Notes: a model not told the origin generated them from the letters alone. Numbered from the stretch's first letter, positions 36,401 to 43,123 are shown. The stretch is 64,000 bases of DNA from Pseudomonas sp. R37(2017) (GCF_002113375.1 NZ_NEHO01000022.1:1-64000); one strand, 5' to 3'. Made by a program: numbers and translations.

Positions 36401-38391
36401 CCGCACCGATCACGGCGGCCGGTACCGGTACCATCAATATCCTGCCGGTTGGCACGGTGCTGATCAGCGACACGACCCCGGCGAAAGACGCGATCCTGAC
36501 CGCCACGGATGCGTTCACCGACGCCAACGGGACCACGACCTCGGTGATTGCCCACCAGTGGCAAATGGGCAGCGGTGCGATCTTCACCGATATCGTTGGC
36601 GCGACAGGCACGACCTTCACACCCGGCCAGGCGCAGGTCGGTCAGCAACTGCGTGTCGTCGCGACTTACACCGATGACTTGGGCACGCTCGAGCGAGTCA
36701 CCTCTGCCGCAACGTTCGTGGTCAGTGATGTGTTTGTCGGTACCGCCGGTGTCGATGTATGGACCGGCACGGCAGGCGACGACGTGGCCAGCGGAGGTGC
36801 TGGCAATGACATCCTCAACGGCTTGGGCGGCAACGACATCCTCAATGGCGATGCGGGCAACGACCTCCTCATTGGCGGTACGGGGAATGACCAGATGGCC
36901 GGCGGAACCGGCAACGATACCTACCGCGTCGATTCAGTCGGGGACGTGGTGGTCGAGGCGCCGGGCGAGGGGCAGGACTCCGTTCAGACCACGCTGGGCA
37001 GTTACACGCTGGGCGCCAATGTCGAACATCTGCTTTACCTCGGGACCGGCGACTTTGTCGGCAACGGCAACGCGTTGAACAACGTCATGACCGGTGGAGT
37101 GGGGAATGACACGCTCAACGGCGGTGCCGGCAACGACACATTGCTCGGTGGCGCCGGCAACGACGTGCTCATTGGCGGTGCGGGCAATGACCGGATGACC
37201 GGCGGAGTCGGCAACGATACCTTCCTCGTCGATTCGAACGGAGACCAGGTGGTCGAGGCGGCAGGTGAGGGTTCCGATTCCGTACAGACCACGCTGACCA
37301 GCTACACGCTGGGCGCCAATGTCGAGCATCTGCTCTACCTCGGCGCCGGCAACTTCACCGGCAACGGCAACGCGCTGAACAACGTCATCACCGGCGGGGT
37401 GGGCAATGACAGCCTCAACGGCGGTGACGGCAACGACACATTGATGGGCGGTGCCGGCAATGACGTCCTCACTGGCGGCACGGGTAATGACGCAATGGTC
37501 GGCGGAGCCGGCAACGATACCTTCCGCGTCGATTCAGTCGGGGACCTGGTGGTCGAGACGGCGGGCGAGGGTGCCGACTCCGTACAAACGACGCTCAACA
37601 GCTACACACTGGGCGCCAATGTCGAACATCTGCTCTACCTCGGAGCCGGAAACTTCACTGGCACCGGCAACGCGTCGAACAACGTCATGACCGGTGGGGT
37701 GGGTGATGACACCCTCAACGGTGGTGACGGCAACGACACATTGCTGGGTGGTCGCGGCAACGACGTCCTCAATGGCGATGCGGGGGCCGACCGGTTGGAA
37801 GGCGGAGCCGGCAATGACACCTACCGCGTCGATTCAGCCGCGGACGGAGTCATCGAGTTGGCGGGTAACGGTGAGGACTCGATACAGACGTCGCTGTCCA
37901 GCTACACACTGGGCGCCAACACCGAGCATCTGCTCTTCACCGGGGTCGGCAACTTCGTCGGTACCGGCAACGCGTCGAACAACGTCATGACCGGTGGGGT
38001 GGGGGATGACATCTTCAACGGCGCGGGCGGCAACGACACATTGCTCGGTGGCGCCGGCAACGACATCCTCGATGGCGGTGCGGGTAACGACAGTGTTGCT
38101 GGCGGTGCCGGCAACGACACGATGAATGCCGCCAGTGGCAACGATATCTTTGTGTTCGCTGCGGCCTTCGGTAACGACCGGATCCTCGGCTTCGATACCG
38201 ATGCGGCGGGAGGTCAGGATCTGCTCAACATCGCCGGGCTGAACATCACGGCAGCGACCTTTGGCAGCAGTGTCAGCGTCGTCGATCTCGGGGCGGATAC
38301 GTTGCTCAACTTCGGCGCGGACTCCATCACCCTGGTCGGTGTGGCCGATCCAACAACTGTCACGGCCTCGGACTTCATTCTGGCCTCGTAA
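27445..38391 (+). CDS. Giant secreted RTX protein with two animal-type haem peroxidase modules
   Basis: Protein of 3648 residues. Module 1 (about residues 30-840) is an animal haem peroxidase domain with distal-side FFGQFFDHGLD near 176, proximal FRFGHSMLLE near 558 and LARGRDAGIPSLNAARREFY near 652. An RTX block (about 930-1260) and an Ig-like segment (about 1380-1490) follow. Module 2 (about 1515-2350) repeats the whole set with all motifs intact, then RTX (2430-2745), two Ig-like segments (2853-3094), a final array of RTX nonapeptides (3097-3566) and a C-terminal tail with no cysteines. No N-terminal signal peptide is seen, so type I secretion is expected, but no exporter genes are adjacent. 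Proteins of this kind, such as PP2561 of P. putida, are calcium-dependent peroxidases. The ATG at 27445 follows CGAGGAAACAGCC. Some databases call the family a hemolysin-type bacteriocin, which the sequence does not support. Confidence 0.9.
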   Translation: MASFIKSDLEFILEQIFIAERHAAGESLADMLPNVEVPFGLRTITGIDNNLANPQFGAADNFFPRMTTPVFNTAQVQPVGFFGPTDPGGTTPTSYLQTSGAVFDSQPRTISNLIVDQTANNPAAVAAAAANPDSQTVTSPGLDGLFGTADDVSVFQIPNITPDAGLTVPFNQWMTFFGQFFDHGLDLVTKGGSGTVFIPLQPDDPLFVPGSPTNFMVLTRATNLPGPDGILGTADDIHEQSNTTSPFVDQNQTYSSHPSHQVFLRAYELNAAGDPVATGKLITNRDLGVDGHFGTADDVEIGGMATWAVVKAQARDLLGINLTDADVFDVPLLATDAYGNFIKGPNGLPQVVMKGADGIAGTADDVLVEGNRAAPISLTNAVRTGHQFLIDIAHSADPTGGLTADTDTVIGGPQAPGTYDNELLDKHYIAGDGRVNENIGLTTVHSIFHSEHNRLVEQTKETVLASADLDFLNKWLMPDAQLTALPVTPAEIAALHWNGERLFQAAKFGTEMQYQHLVFEEFARTIQPQVDVFLAPMGNDTTINSAIVAEFAHTVFRFGHSMLLETVDRFDPNFNVVGDGNPVDPGNQQTGLIAAFLNPLAFAASGPTPQEAAGAIVRGVTRQVGNEIDEFVTDALRNNLVGLPLDLPALNLARGRDAGIPSLNAARREFYHMTGDSQLTPYTSWADFVQHMKHPESLINFIAAYGTHSTITAATTLADKRAAAADLVLGGATAPADRLDFLNSTGAWASTAGADGILHTADDVTTTGLDAIDFWIGGLAEEKMPFGGLLGSSFNFVFETQLENLQNGDRFYYLARTAGLNFGTELENNSFANLVMLNSNATHLPANIFQTPAFILEVDPLHQFNQSVVAGPDGIVGTLDDLPANADPFGPSDHPIGSPRNDPFTPLVIRDNPDTVGPDTNYLHYTGGDTVVLGGTAGNDILIAGDSDDDTVYGDGGNDRLDGGYGNDNLFGGAGDDIITDIGGDDVIHGDDGNDVIQAGNSTLAGNNLVLGGAGKDFIITTEDITMTFGGAGDDFILGAKVNLAPTGNEGDDWIEGGTQDGAPGDNMSPTLTDDVPGNDIFIGTGGFDEMIGEGGDDMFVASDAQDKMDGMSGFDWTTYKNDKYGVTVDMVVPFFSPYHPVADAAGNIVGAFAQSADAVYDRFAEVEGLSGSAFGDFLRGDEQNAAIIANITARGSILTNFDLVSGLRDFVGSAGFGADGIGGTADDQFGAGNIILGGDGSDIIEGRGGSDLIDGDKWLNVRISVHQNLDGTGPEIASFDSMTPLIPLMLNGTFNPGQLVAVREILPGVGGFDTANFLGPLANYTVTVNDNGTPADFSDDIVTVTDNVGKEETDRLTHIERLQFSDQSMVLVPGLNAEPVGALAVDNTTPTVGQVLTVSAAGLTDGDNAGGAIHNSISYVWQFEATPGSGVFEDIILGPGRIGIGFTRADTPTLKVTSDLAGLAVRVKGIYVDDHGVTEQVFSAPTTLIAAAPPAPVAAPSLIDPQTTAPSNGVRYTQSDLAFILDQIKIAEHHAAGENLNSLLDNIRMPFGLRTVEGTENNLLHPEFGAADNPFPRLTTPDFRPAEAGTSYTQTSGLVIDSQPRTISNLIVDQTANNPAAVAATFDPGLDGVLGTADDVLKVGAQVVTGTRTDGTTFQTFFDPNVSPDAGLTAPFNQWMTFFGQFFDHGLDLVTKGGSGTVFIPLQPDDPLFVPGSPTNFMVLTRATNLPGPDGILGTADDIHENTNTTSPFVDQNQTYSSHPSHQVFLRAYELNAAGDPVATGKLITNRDLGADGHFGTADDVEIGGMATWKVVKAQANDLLGINLTDADFDNVPLLATDAYGNFIKGPNGFPQVVMLGADGIAGTADDVLVEGNPAAPISLVNAARTGHAFLNDIAHTAVPVDDNGVALLPDADTVTGGTPAPGFYDNELLDAHYIAGDGRVNENIGLTTVHSIFHHEHNRLVDHTKEVVLATAASGDVSFLNEWLLTPVTAVPADTSTLDWNGERLFQTAKFGTEMQYQHLVFEEFARTIQPMVDPFFAPGQVYDTAIDPSIVAEFAHTVYRFGHSMLLEQVDRLDPNFASSDIGLIQAFLNPLEFAGSGATPEEAAGAIVRGVTRQVGNEIDEFVTEALRNNLLGLPLDLASINLARGRDTGIPSLNAARREFYLPTGDAELKPYTSWADFVQHIKHPESLINFIAAYGTHSTITSATTLADKRAAAADLVLGGATAPADRVDFLNSTGAWASNAGADGILHTADDVTITGLDAVDFWVGGLAEEKMPFGGMLGSTFNFVFENQMEKLQDGDRFYYLERTASMDFGAELENNTFASLVMANTNATHLSGRVFLTPAYTLEVNQAQQYNPSVIAGPDGVVGTADDLPANADPFGPSNHPIGSPRSDFLTPLVIRDNPATTGPDTNYLHYTGADTVVLGGTAGNDILIAGDSDDDTVYGDAGNDRIDGGYGNDQLFGGTGDDIITDVGGDDVIHGEDGNDVIQGGNGLNLILGQAGQDFIITGEDSADSSGGLGNDFILGSKANEFARGGEGDDWIQGGSADGVAGDNFDAFGNDPINGNDVFMGDGGPDNFDGEGGDDIMIGSPSEADRFIGFSGYDWATYKDDPAGITMGLNSRLRFFDQPAVPGSNASILARLDLVEGLSGSSHADFLSGDDSTADLLAVAGAKGSVLTNFGLISGLRELVGSAGNGVDGIAGTADDKFDGGNIILGGAGSDVIEGRGGNDIIDGDKWLNVRISVRQNIDGTGPEIATFDSMTPLVPLMMNGTYNPGQLQIVREILTATGPDFDTALFSGNRVDYTVVDNLNGTFTVTDSVAGRDGTDTLSHIERLQFADQAMVLGGLNSAPVGSLRIDDPTPAVGQTLTVSAADITDADNTATGGAITSPISYFWQFEARPGSGVFEDITFFAAGEVARAEGTTVTVGSELRVAPPATLIGAVPAIPQLVVAAGLALRVRAVYKDANGVLEEVFSAPTAPITAAGTGTINILPVGTVLISDTTPAKDAILTATDAFTDANGTTTSVIAHQWQMGSGAIFTDIVGATGTTFTPGQAQVGQQLRVVATYTDDLGTLERVTSAATFVVSDVFVGTAGVDVWTGTAGDDVASGGAGNDILNGLGGNDILNGDAGNDLLIGGTGNDQMAGGTGNDTYRVDSVGDVVVEAPGEGQDSVQTTLGSYTLGANVEHLLYLGTGDFVGNGNALNNVMTGGVGNDTLNGGAGNDTLLGGAGNDVLIGGAGNDRMTGGVGNDTFLVDSNGDQVVEAAGEGSDSVQTTLTSYTLGANVEHLLYLGAGNFTGNGNALNNVITGGVGNDSLNGGDGNDTLMGGAGNDVLTGGTGNDAMVGGAGNDTFRVDSVGDLVVETAGEGADSVQTTLNSYTLGANVEHLLYLGAGNFTGTGNASNNVMTGGVGDDTLNGGDGNDTLLGGRGNDVLNGDAGADRLEGGAGNDTYRVDSAADGVIELAGNGEDSIQTSLSSYTLGANTEHLLFTGVGNFVGTGNASNNVMTGGVGDDIFNGAGGNDTLLGGAGNDILDGGAGNDSVAGGAGNDTMNAASGNDIFVFAAAFGNDRILGFDTDAAGGQDLLNIAGLNITAATFGSSVSVVDLGADTLLNFGADSITLVGVADPTTVTASDFILAS
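27763..36000 (+). repeat. Tandem 4.5-kb intragenic duplication of the peroxidase-RTX module
   Basis: Positions about 27763-31560 and 32258-36000 encode the same domain series. Matching landmarks include AGCAACCTGATCGT (27777 and 32269) and GACAAGTGGCTCAACGTGCG (31213 and 35671), an offset of about 4.46-4.50 kb. Divergence is mostly at third codon positions, with small indels near residues 135 and 1070, so the duplication is old but selected to stay functional. Confidence 0.85.
36781..38140 (+). repeat. RTX super-repeat, exact 300-base period, about 4.5 units
   Basis: Units 36781-37080, 37081-37380, 37381-37680 and 37681-37980, plus a partial copy, each encode 100 residues: four to five GGxGNDxLx nonapeptides, then NDTYRVDS, VVEAxGEGxDSVQTTL, SYTLGANVEHLLYLG and GNGNALNNVMTGG. 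The period is exactly 300 bases with no indels between units. Confidence 0.9.
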
Positions 38392-38421
38392 GGTCCTGGC
38401 AAGTCCTGTCGCAGAACGGAG

Positions 38422-38454
38422 GGGAGGGCAATGGATGCCCTCCCTTTTCTTGTT
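38422..38454 (+). terminator. Intrinsic terminator of the RTX peroxidase gene
   Basis: GGGAGGGCA (38422-38430) and TGCCCTCCC (38436-38444) form a perfect 9-bp stem with a 5-base loop, followed by TTTTCTTGTTT. It lies 30 bases after the stop codon. Confidence 0.92.
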
Positions 38455-38469
38455 TCTCAAATATAAATC

Positions 38470-38528
38470 CTGCTAATACTTCGAATAATAAATAGAAAAT
38501 TGACTAATCATTGTCCCGAAACGAAAAA
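38470..38528 (+). promoter_or_regulatory. Promoter element matching the LysR/transporter intergenic region
   Basis: CTGCTAATA (38470-38478), 16 bases, then GAAAATTGACTAATC (38495-38509): the same two blocks at the same spacing as 3201-3239. TTGACT (38500-38505) is a -35 candidate, and GAAAAA 17 bases further (38523-38528) a weak -10. It drives the amidohydrolase at 38609. Co-regulation by the LysR protein encoded at 2222-3181 is inferred. Confidence 0.6.
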
Positions 38529-38608
38529 TCATCCCCAGACCGTCGCCATGCCAGCGCTGAACGGGTGGAACTGGCCAAGGCCTGAGCTGAATTTTCCGGG
38601 AGAAACTC

Positions 38609-39838
38609 ATGTTGAAGATTAATGGCGATCGCCTCTGGGCGAGTCTGATGGCAATGGCCGAAATCGGTGCCACCGCCCGTGGCGGCAGCTGCCGCCTGGC
38701 CCTGAGCGACGAGGACAAGGCCGGTCGCGAACTGTTTGCCCACTGGTGCCGCGAAGCCGGCATGACCCTGAGCGTGGATGCCATCGGCAACCTGTTCGCC
38801 CGCCGCGCCGGTACTGATCCCGACGCTGCACCGGTGATGATGGGCAGCCACCTCGACACCCAACCCGAAGGCGGACGCTTCGATGGCGTGTACGGCGTGC
38901 TCGCCGGCCTGGAAGTGGTGCGTTGCCTGAACGATCTGGGCATCCAGACCCGCAAGCCGCTGGAAGTGGCGGTGTGGACCAATGAAGAAGGCGCACGCTT
39001 CACCCCGGCGATGTTCGGTTCGGCAGTGTTCACCGGCATCATGGCGCTGGACACCGCGCTGGCGGTGCGCGACATCGATGGCATCAGCGTTGCCGAGGCG
39101 CTGCAACGTACCGGTTATGCCGGCGGGCGCCCGCTGGGTGGCGCGGTGGATGCGTACTTTGAAGCCCACATCGAACAGGGGCCGATCCTCGAGGACAACG
39201 CCAAGAGCATTGGCGTGGTCAGTGGCGGCCAGGCGATTCGCTGGCTCGACGTACGGGTCGAAGGCATGGCGGCCCACGCCGGCACCACGCCGATGCCGCT
39301 GCGCAAGGATGCCTTGTACGGCGTGGCGCAGATGATCCAGGCCATCGAAAGCCTGGCGGCGGACTTCGCCCCCGAAGGCCTGACCACGGTCGGTGAGCTG
39401 AGCATCAACAAGTCGTCGCGCAACACCATTCCGGGCCTCGTCAACTTCACGGTCGACTTGCGTCATCACCGCGATGCAACCATCGAGGCTATGGAACGGC
39501 AGGTCCGTGCGCGGCTTCAGGCAATCGCCGACGATCGCGGATTGAAACTGGCAATCACCCCACACTGGATCAGTCCGGCGACGCCATTCGACGCTGACTG
39601 CGTGGCGGCGGTGCAACAGGCCGTGAATGCGTTGGGCTACGCCCAGCAATCGATCGTCAGCGGTGCCGGGCATGACGCGATCCACCTGGCGCGGTACTGC
39701 CCGACGGCCATGGTATTCATCCCTTGCGTCGCAGGCTTGAGCCACAACGAAGCCGAAGATGTACTGCCCGAGGATGTTCGACAGGGCGCCGATGTGTTGC
39801 TCAACGCAGTTCTGTCGCGCGCCGAAAAAGTCAACTGA
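38609..39838 (+). CDS. Zn-dependent amidohydrolase (N-carbamoyl-L-amino-acid hydrolase / allantoate amidohydrolase family)
   Basis: M20-type metalloenzyme of 409 residues. The metal site is built from GSHLDTQPEGGRFDG (about 83-97), NEEGARF (about 127), the His in EAHIEQGPIL and the C-terminal GLSHNEAED. GAGHDAIHL and NTIPG are also typical. The family hydrolyses carbamoyl or ureido amides (N-carbamoyl amino acids, allantoate, beta-ureidopropionate); the substrate cannot be fixed from sequence. Its promoter carries the element shared with the transporter operon at 3336. A REP pair separates it from the next gene. Confidence 0.88.
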   Translation: MLKINGDRLWASLMAMAEIGATARGGSCRLALSDEDKAGRELFAHWCREAGMTLSVDAIGNLFARRAGTDPDAAPVMMGSHLDTQPEGGRFDGVYGVLAGLEVVRCLNDLGIQTRKPLEVAVWTNEEGARFTPAMFGSAVFTGIMALDTALAVRDIDGISVAEALQRTGYAGGRPLGGAVDAYFEAHIEQGPILEDNAKSIGVVSGGQAIRWLDVRVEGMAAHAGTTPMPLRKDALYGVAQMIQAIESLAADFAPEGLTTVGELSINKSSRNTIPGLVNFTVDLRHHRDATIEAMERQVRARLQAIADDRGLKLAITPHWISPATPFDADCVAAVQQAVNALGYAQQSIVSGAGHDAIHLARYCPTAMVFIPCVAGLSHNEAEDVLPEDVRQGADVLLNAVLSRAEKVN

Positions 39839-39849
39839 ACCCAGGCCCC

Positions 39850-39951
39850 CTGTAGGAGCGAGCATGCTCGCGATGGCGGCACAGGCACCGCAGGGGGTCA
39901 GACCGCCAGTGTCATCGTTGGCGACCATCGCGAGCGTGCTCGCTCCTACAG
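39850..39951. repeat. REP pair in inverted orientation (GTAGGAGCG family)
   Basis: CTGTAGGAGCGAGCATGCTC starts at 39850 and its near-perfect complement ends at 39951, each with an internal GAGCATGCTC-type stem, around a 48-base spacer. This is a REP doublet (REPIN) between the amidohydrolase and the acetylpolyamine-amidohydrolase-like gene. Confidence 0.9.
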
Positions 39952-39962
39952 GTATTCATTCC

Positions 39963-40988
39963 ATGCGCAGTTTTTTCCACCCCGAACAATTGCTCCACCA
40001 CCCACGCAGTTACTACTCCCGTGGCCAGATGCGCACGCCGCAGGAAGTGCCGGAGCGTGCGCAGCGCCTGGTGCAGGCGTCTCATGCGTTGGGTTTTACC
40101 GTTGAACAACCGGCCGATGCCGGTCTCGCTCCGCTGCTGGCTGTGCACGGCGCCCCGTACCTGGCGTTCCTGCAGGAAGCCCATCAGCGCTGGAAGGAAA
40201 TTCCCGAGGACTGGGGGGACGAGGTGATGTCGAACATCTTCGTGCGCGAACCCAATGCCCTGCGCGGGATTCTTGCGCAAGCCGCGCGCTATCTGGCCGA
40301 TGGCAGTTGTCCGGTGGGCGAGCAGACCTGGCGTTCGGCCTACTGGTCGGCGCAAAGCGCCATCGCCGGTGCCCGGGCGTTGCTCGATGGCGAGCCGGCA
40401 GCCTATGCCTTGTGCCGTCCACCGGGTCACCACGCCCGGGCCGAAGCGGCGGGCGGTTTCTGTTATGTGAACAACGCGGCGGTGGCGGCGCAGGTATTGC
40501 GTGCCGGTTTTTCGCGGGTGGCGGTGCTGGATACCGATATGCACCACGGGCAAGGGATTCAGGAGATTTTCTACGACCGCGATGACGTGCTCTACGTTTC
40601 GGTGCACGGCGACCCGACCAACTTCTATCCGGGGGTCGCAGGTTTTGCCGAAGAGCGCGGTACCGGGTCAGGCGAGGGTTTCAACCTGAACTTGCCGATG
40701 GCTCATGGCGCCAGCGAGGCCGACTTCCTCGAACAATTGGAGGTTGCGCTCAAGGCGGTGACGGACTTTGGCGCCGAGGTGCTGGTGCTGTCCCTGGGCT
40801 TCGATATTTTCGAGCTGGACCCGCAAAGCAAAGTGGCGGTGACCCGCGAAGGTTTTGCCGTGCTTGGCCAGCGGATTCGCAGCCTCGGGCTGCCGTGCCT
40901 GATCGTGCAGGAGGGCGGCTATCACCTGGAGAGTCTGGAGGATAATGCCAAGGCGTTTTTTGTCAGCCCTGAGGTGTGGCAGCTCTGA
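39963..40988 (+). CDS. Histone-deacetylase family protein, acetylpolyamine amidohydrolase-like
   Basis: Arginase/deacetylase-fold zinc enzyme of 341 residues. RPPGHHA carries the paired catalytic histidines, GGFCYVNNAA is the following loop, DTDMHHGQG holds the metal-binding Asp and His, and a further Asp lies in LSLGFDIFELDP. The N-terminus MRSFFHPEQLLHHP with QEVPERAQRL matches bacterial acetylpolyamine amidohydrolases, which remove acetyl groups from N-acetylcadaverine or N-acetylputrescine. The start at ATG 39963 follows the REP pair. Location next to the amine dehydrogenase locus suggests feeding free polyamines into oxidation; that is inference. Confidence 0.87.
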   Translation: MRSFFHPEQLLHHPRSYYSRGQMRTPQEVPERAQRLVQASHALGFTVEQPADAGLAPLLAVHGAPYLAFLQEAHQRWKEIPEDWGDEVMSNIFVREPNALRGILAQAARYLADGSCPVGEQTWRSAYWSAQSAIAGARALLDGEPAAYALCRPPGHHARAEAAGGFCYVNNAAVAAQVLRAGFSRVAVLDTDMHHGQGIQEIFYDRDDVLYVSVHGDPTNFYPGVAGFAEERGTGSGEGFNLNLPMAHGASEADFLEQLEVALKAVTDFGAEVLVLSLGFDIFELDPQSKVAVTREGFAVLGQRIRSLGLPCLIVQEGGYHLESLEDNAKAFFVSPEVWQL

Positions 40989-41012
40989 TTTATCGGCGTC
41001 TGTGACGACGCC

Positions 41013-41088
41013 TTCGCGAGCAGGCTCGCTCCCACAGTCGAAGATTGGCGGGCGACGCTGAACCTGTGGGAGCGAGCCTGCTCGCGAA
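41013..41088. repeat. REP pair in inverted orientation (GTGGGAGCG family)
   Basis: TTCGCGAGCAGGCTCGCTCC (41013-41032, continuing to 41036) and its complement at 41065-41088 face each other across 28 bases. It lies between the deacetylase-like gene and the sigma-54 activator and may close the upstream transcript. Confidence 0.9.
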
Positions 41089-41218
41089 GAACGCTGATAC
41101 GGTCCACCTGACGGAACACAAGCGCCCTACGGCACTTGCCATAGCCCTGACGTTAACGTAAAGATTGCGGCAGGGCGCCGACGTATGACGGCGCAGGGCG
41201 GATGACCCGGAGCGCTTG

Positions 41219-43123
41219 ATGACGCTGATAAAAACAAATTCCCCCAAACAGCATCGCGAAGCCCGGCTGGCCCGGGAAAAACTGCACCTGGAAGGCGAAG
41301 TGCCGGACGGCGTCCTGCGTGCGGAAATCGATGCTTCGTGGCGACGCAGCCTGAGCCATGGCGTGCATTTCAATGCCAAGCACGAGCTGGCGCTGGAATC
41401 GAGCGCCAGCCTCGACGTGTTGCTGGCCAGCAATCGCCTGCTGATCGACGCCGCGTTGCCGGCCATCGATTACCTGGCCGAACGTCAGGGCAAGGAAGGG
41501 CTGATCATCCTGGCCAACTCCGATGCCACCATCCTCGCCGTCGAAGGCCGCGCCGACCGTCTCAAGGGCAGTGGCCTGCAGGACATTACCCTCGGCGCCT
41601 GCTGGAGCGAAGCGGTCCGTGGTACCAACGCCCTCGGCACCGCGCTGGTGGAAGCGCGACCGACCCTGATCGATTGTGGTGAACATTACCTGGATCGCCT
41701 CACTGATTTTTCCTGCACCTCGGTGCCGATCCATTGCCCCCGGGGCGACATTCTTGGCGTCCTCGACCTGACCCGCGAAGGCCCGCTCGGCCGCGCCCAC
41801 GACAGCACGGCGCTGTTGGCCATGGCTGTCAGCCAGATCGAAAGCCGGGTGTTCAACGCCAGTTATCCGGACGAAATCGTCCTGGCTTTCCACAGTCGAC
41901 GGCAATACCTGGAGTCCCCGTGGCAAGGCTTGCTGGCGGTGAGCCTCGGCGGGCAGATCCTGGCGGTCAGCGCCCAGGCCTGCCAGTTGCTTCACGCCGA
42001 GCGCTCGGCTTTGGTCGGGCGGCGCTGCGAGGAGTTTCTCGGCGTCGACGGCCTGCAATTGTTGGCGCGCCTGCATCAGGGCGGTGTCGGCAGCCTGCAG
42101 ACCGCCAAGGGTGAATTTTTCTACAAGACCCTGCGCGCGCCACAACGCACGATCAACGTCGGCAATCCACCGCGCACTACGGCGAAAACAGCCAAGGCGC
42201 AACCGGATCTGGAAGCGCTGGCCGGCAGCAACACGCGCTATGCCCGTGCCTTGCGCATGGCCCGCCAAGGCCTGGCCAATGAACTGCCGGTCTTGTTGCT
42301 GGGTGAAACCGGCACCGGTAAAGAAGTGATCGCCCGCGCCCTGCACATGGCCGGAGCGCGTTGCGACAAACCTTTCGTGGCGGTGAACTGCGCGGCCATT
42401 CCCGAAGGCCTGATCGAGTCCGAACTGTTCGGCTATCGCGAAGGCGCGTTCACCGGTTCACGCCGGGGCGGCATGGTCGGGCGCTTGCAGCAGGCCCATG
42501 GCGGTACCCTGTTCCTCGATGAAATCGGCGACATGCCTCTGGCCCTGCAAGCCCGGCTGTTGCGGGTGTTGCAGGATCGCAAGGTCGCGCCCCTGGGCGC
42601 GGGTGAAGAACAGGACATCGACGTCGCGCTGATCTGCGCCACCCACCGCGATCTCAAGCGCCAGGTGGAGGAAAAACACTTTCGCGAAGACCTGTTCTAC
42701 CGGGTCAACGGCATCAGCGTGATGCTCCCGGCCCTGCGCGAACGCGAAGATTTCGGCGCACTGGTCAGTCGCCTGCTGACGACACTGGGCGCCCCCGCCG
42801 CGGTCCTGCACGACGACCTCGATCGTTTGCTCGGCGGCTATCACTGGCCCGGCAACATTCGCCAGCTGGAGATGGTCCTGCGCACTGCGCTGGCCATGCG
42901 CGAGCCGGGTGAAACCGTGCTGACCCTCGACCACTTGCCCGACAGCATGCTCGACGAATTGACCGCCAGCGAACGCCCACAGGCCGGCAGCATCCGTGAA
43001 AACGAACTGGAGCTGATCCGTCAGTCCCTGGACACGCACCAAGGCAATGTCTCGGCCGCCGCCGACGCCCTGGGCATCAGCCGCGCGACTCTGTATCGCA
43101 AGCTCAAACAGTTGCGTTCGTGA
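41219..43123 (+). CDS. Sigma-54-dependent Fis-family activator of the amine dehydrogenase locus (AcoR-like)
   Basis: Protein of 634 residues. The N-terminal sensory part (about 1-300, GAF/AcoR-like, with GACWSEAVRGTNALGTAL) is followed by an AAA+ domain with Walker A GETGTGKE near 361, ESELFGYREGAFTGS near 405-415 and Walker B LFLDEIGDM. A Fis-type helix-turn-helix (NVSAAADALGISRATLYRKL) ends the protein. The sigma-54 contact loop reads GAFTGS rather than the consensus GAFTGA. The ATG at 41219 has GGAG 7 bases upstream. Its stop overlaps the ABC transporter start, and it is the probable activator of the sigma-54 promoters at 48451 and 48720. The equivalent gene in P. putida phenylethylamine loci is peaR. 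Confidence 0.9.
   Translation: MTLIKTNSPKQHREARLAREKLHLEGEVPDGVLRAEIDASWRRSLSHGVHFNAKHELALESSASLDVLLASNRLLIDAALPAIDYLAERQGKEGLIILANSDATILAVEGRADRLKGSGLQDITLGACWSEAVRGTNALGTALVEARPTLIDCGEHYLDRLTDFSCTSVPIHCPRGDILGVLDLTREGPLGRAHDSTALLAMAVSQIESRVFNASYPDEIVLAFHSRRQYLESPWQGLLAVSLGGQILAVSAQACQLLHAERSALVGRRCEEFLGVDGLQLLARLHQGGVGSLQTAKGEFFYKTLRAPQRTINVGNPPRTTAKTAKAQPDLEALAGSNTRYARALRMARQGLANELPVLLLGETGTGKEVIARALHMAGARCDKPFVAVNCAAIPEGLIESELFGYREGAFTGSRRGGMVGRLQQAHGGTLFLDEIGDMPLALQARLLRVLQDRKVAPLGAGEEQDIDVALICATHRDLKRQVEEKHFREDLFYRVNGISVMLPALREREDFGALVSRLLTTLGAPAAVLHDDLDRLLGGYHWPGNIRQLEMVLRTALAMREPGETVLTLDHLPDSMLDELTASERPQAGSIRENELELIRQSLDTHQGNVSAAADALGISRATLYRKLKQLRS

Noticed and set aside
31909..36648. 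A 1579-codon open frame on the minus strand opposite the second peroxidase module, and a 578-codon one at 30136-31872
   Set aside because: Both lie wholly antisense to the RTX peroxidase gene and arise from its GC-rich third positions and low stop density. The translations are repetitive, His/Val/Gly-rich and have no recognisable domain or ribosome site.
36781..38140. Regularly spaced repeats that could be mistaken for a CRISPR array or tandem satellite
   Set aside because: The period is 300 bases, the reading frame is open throughout, and the units encode RTX nonapeptides. They are protein repeats.
27445..38391. Annotation of the giant protein as a hemolysin or bacteriocin
   Set aside because: Only the RTX nonapeptides resemble hemolysins. 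No pore-forming or acylation-site domain is visible, and the enzymatic modules are haem peroxidases.
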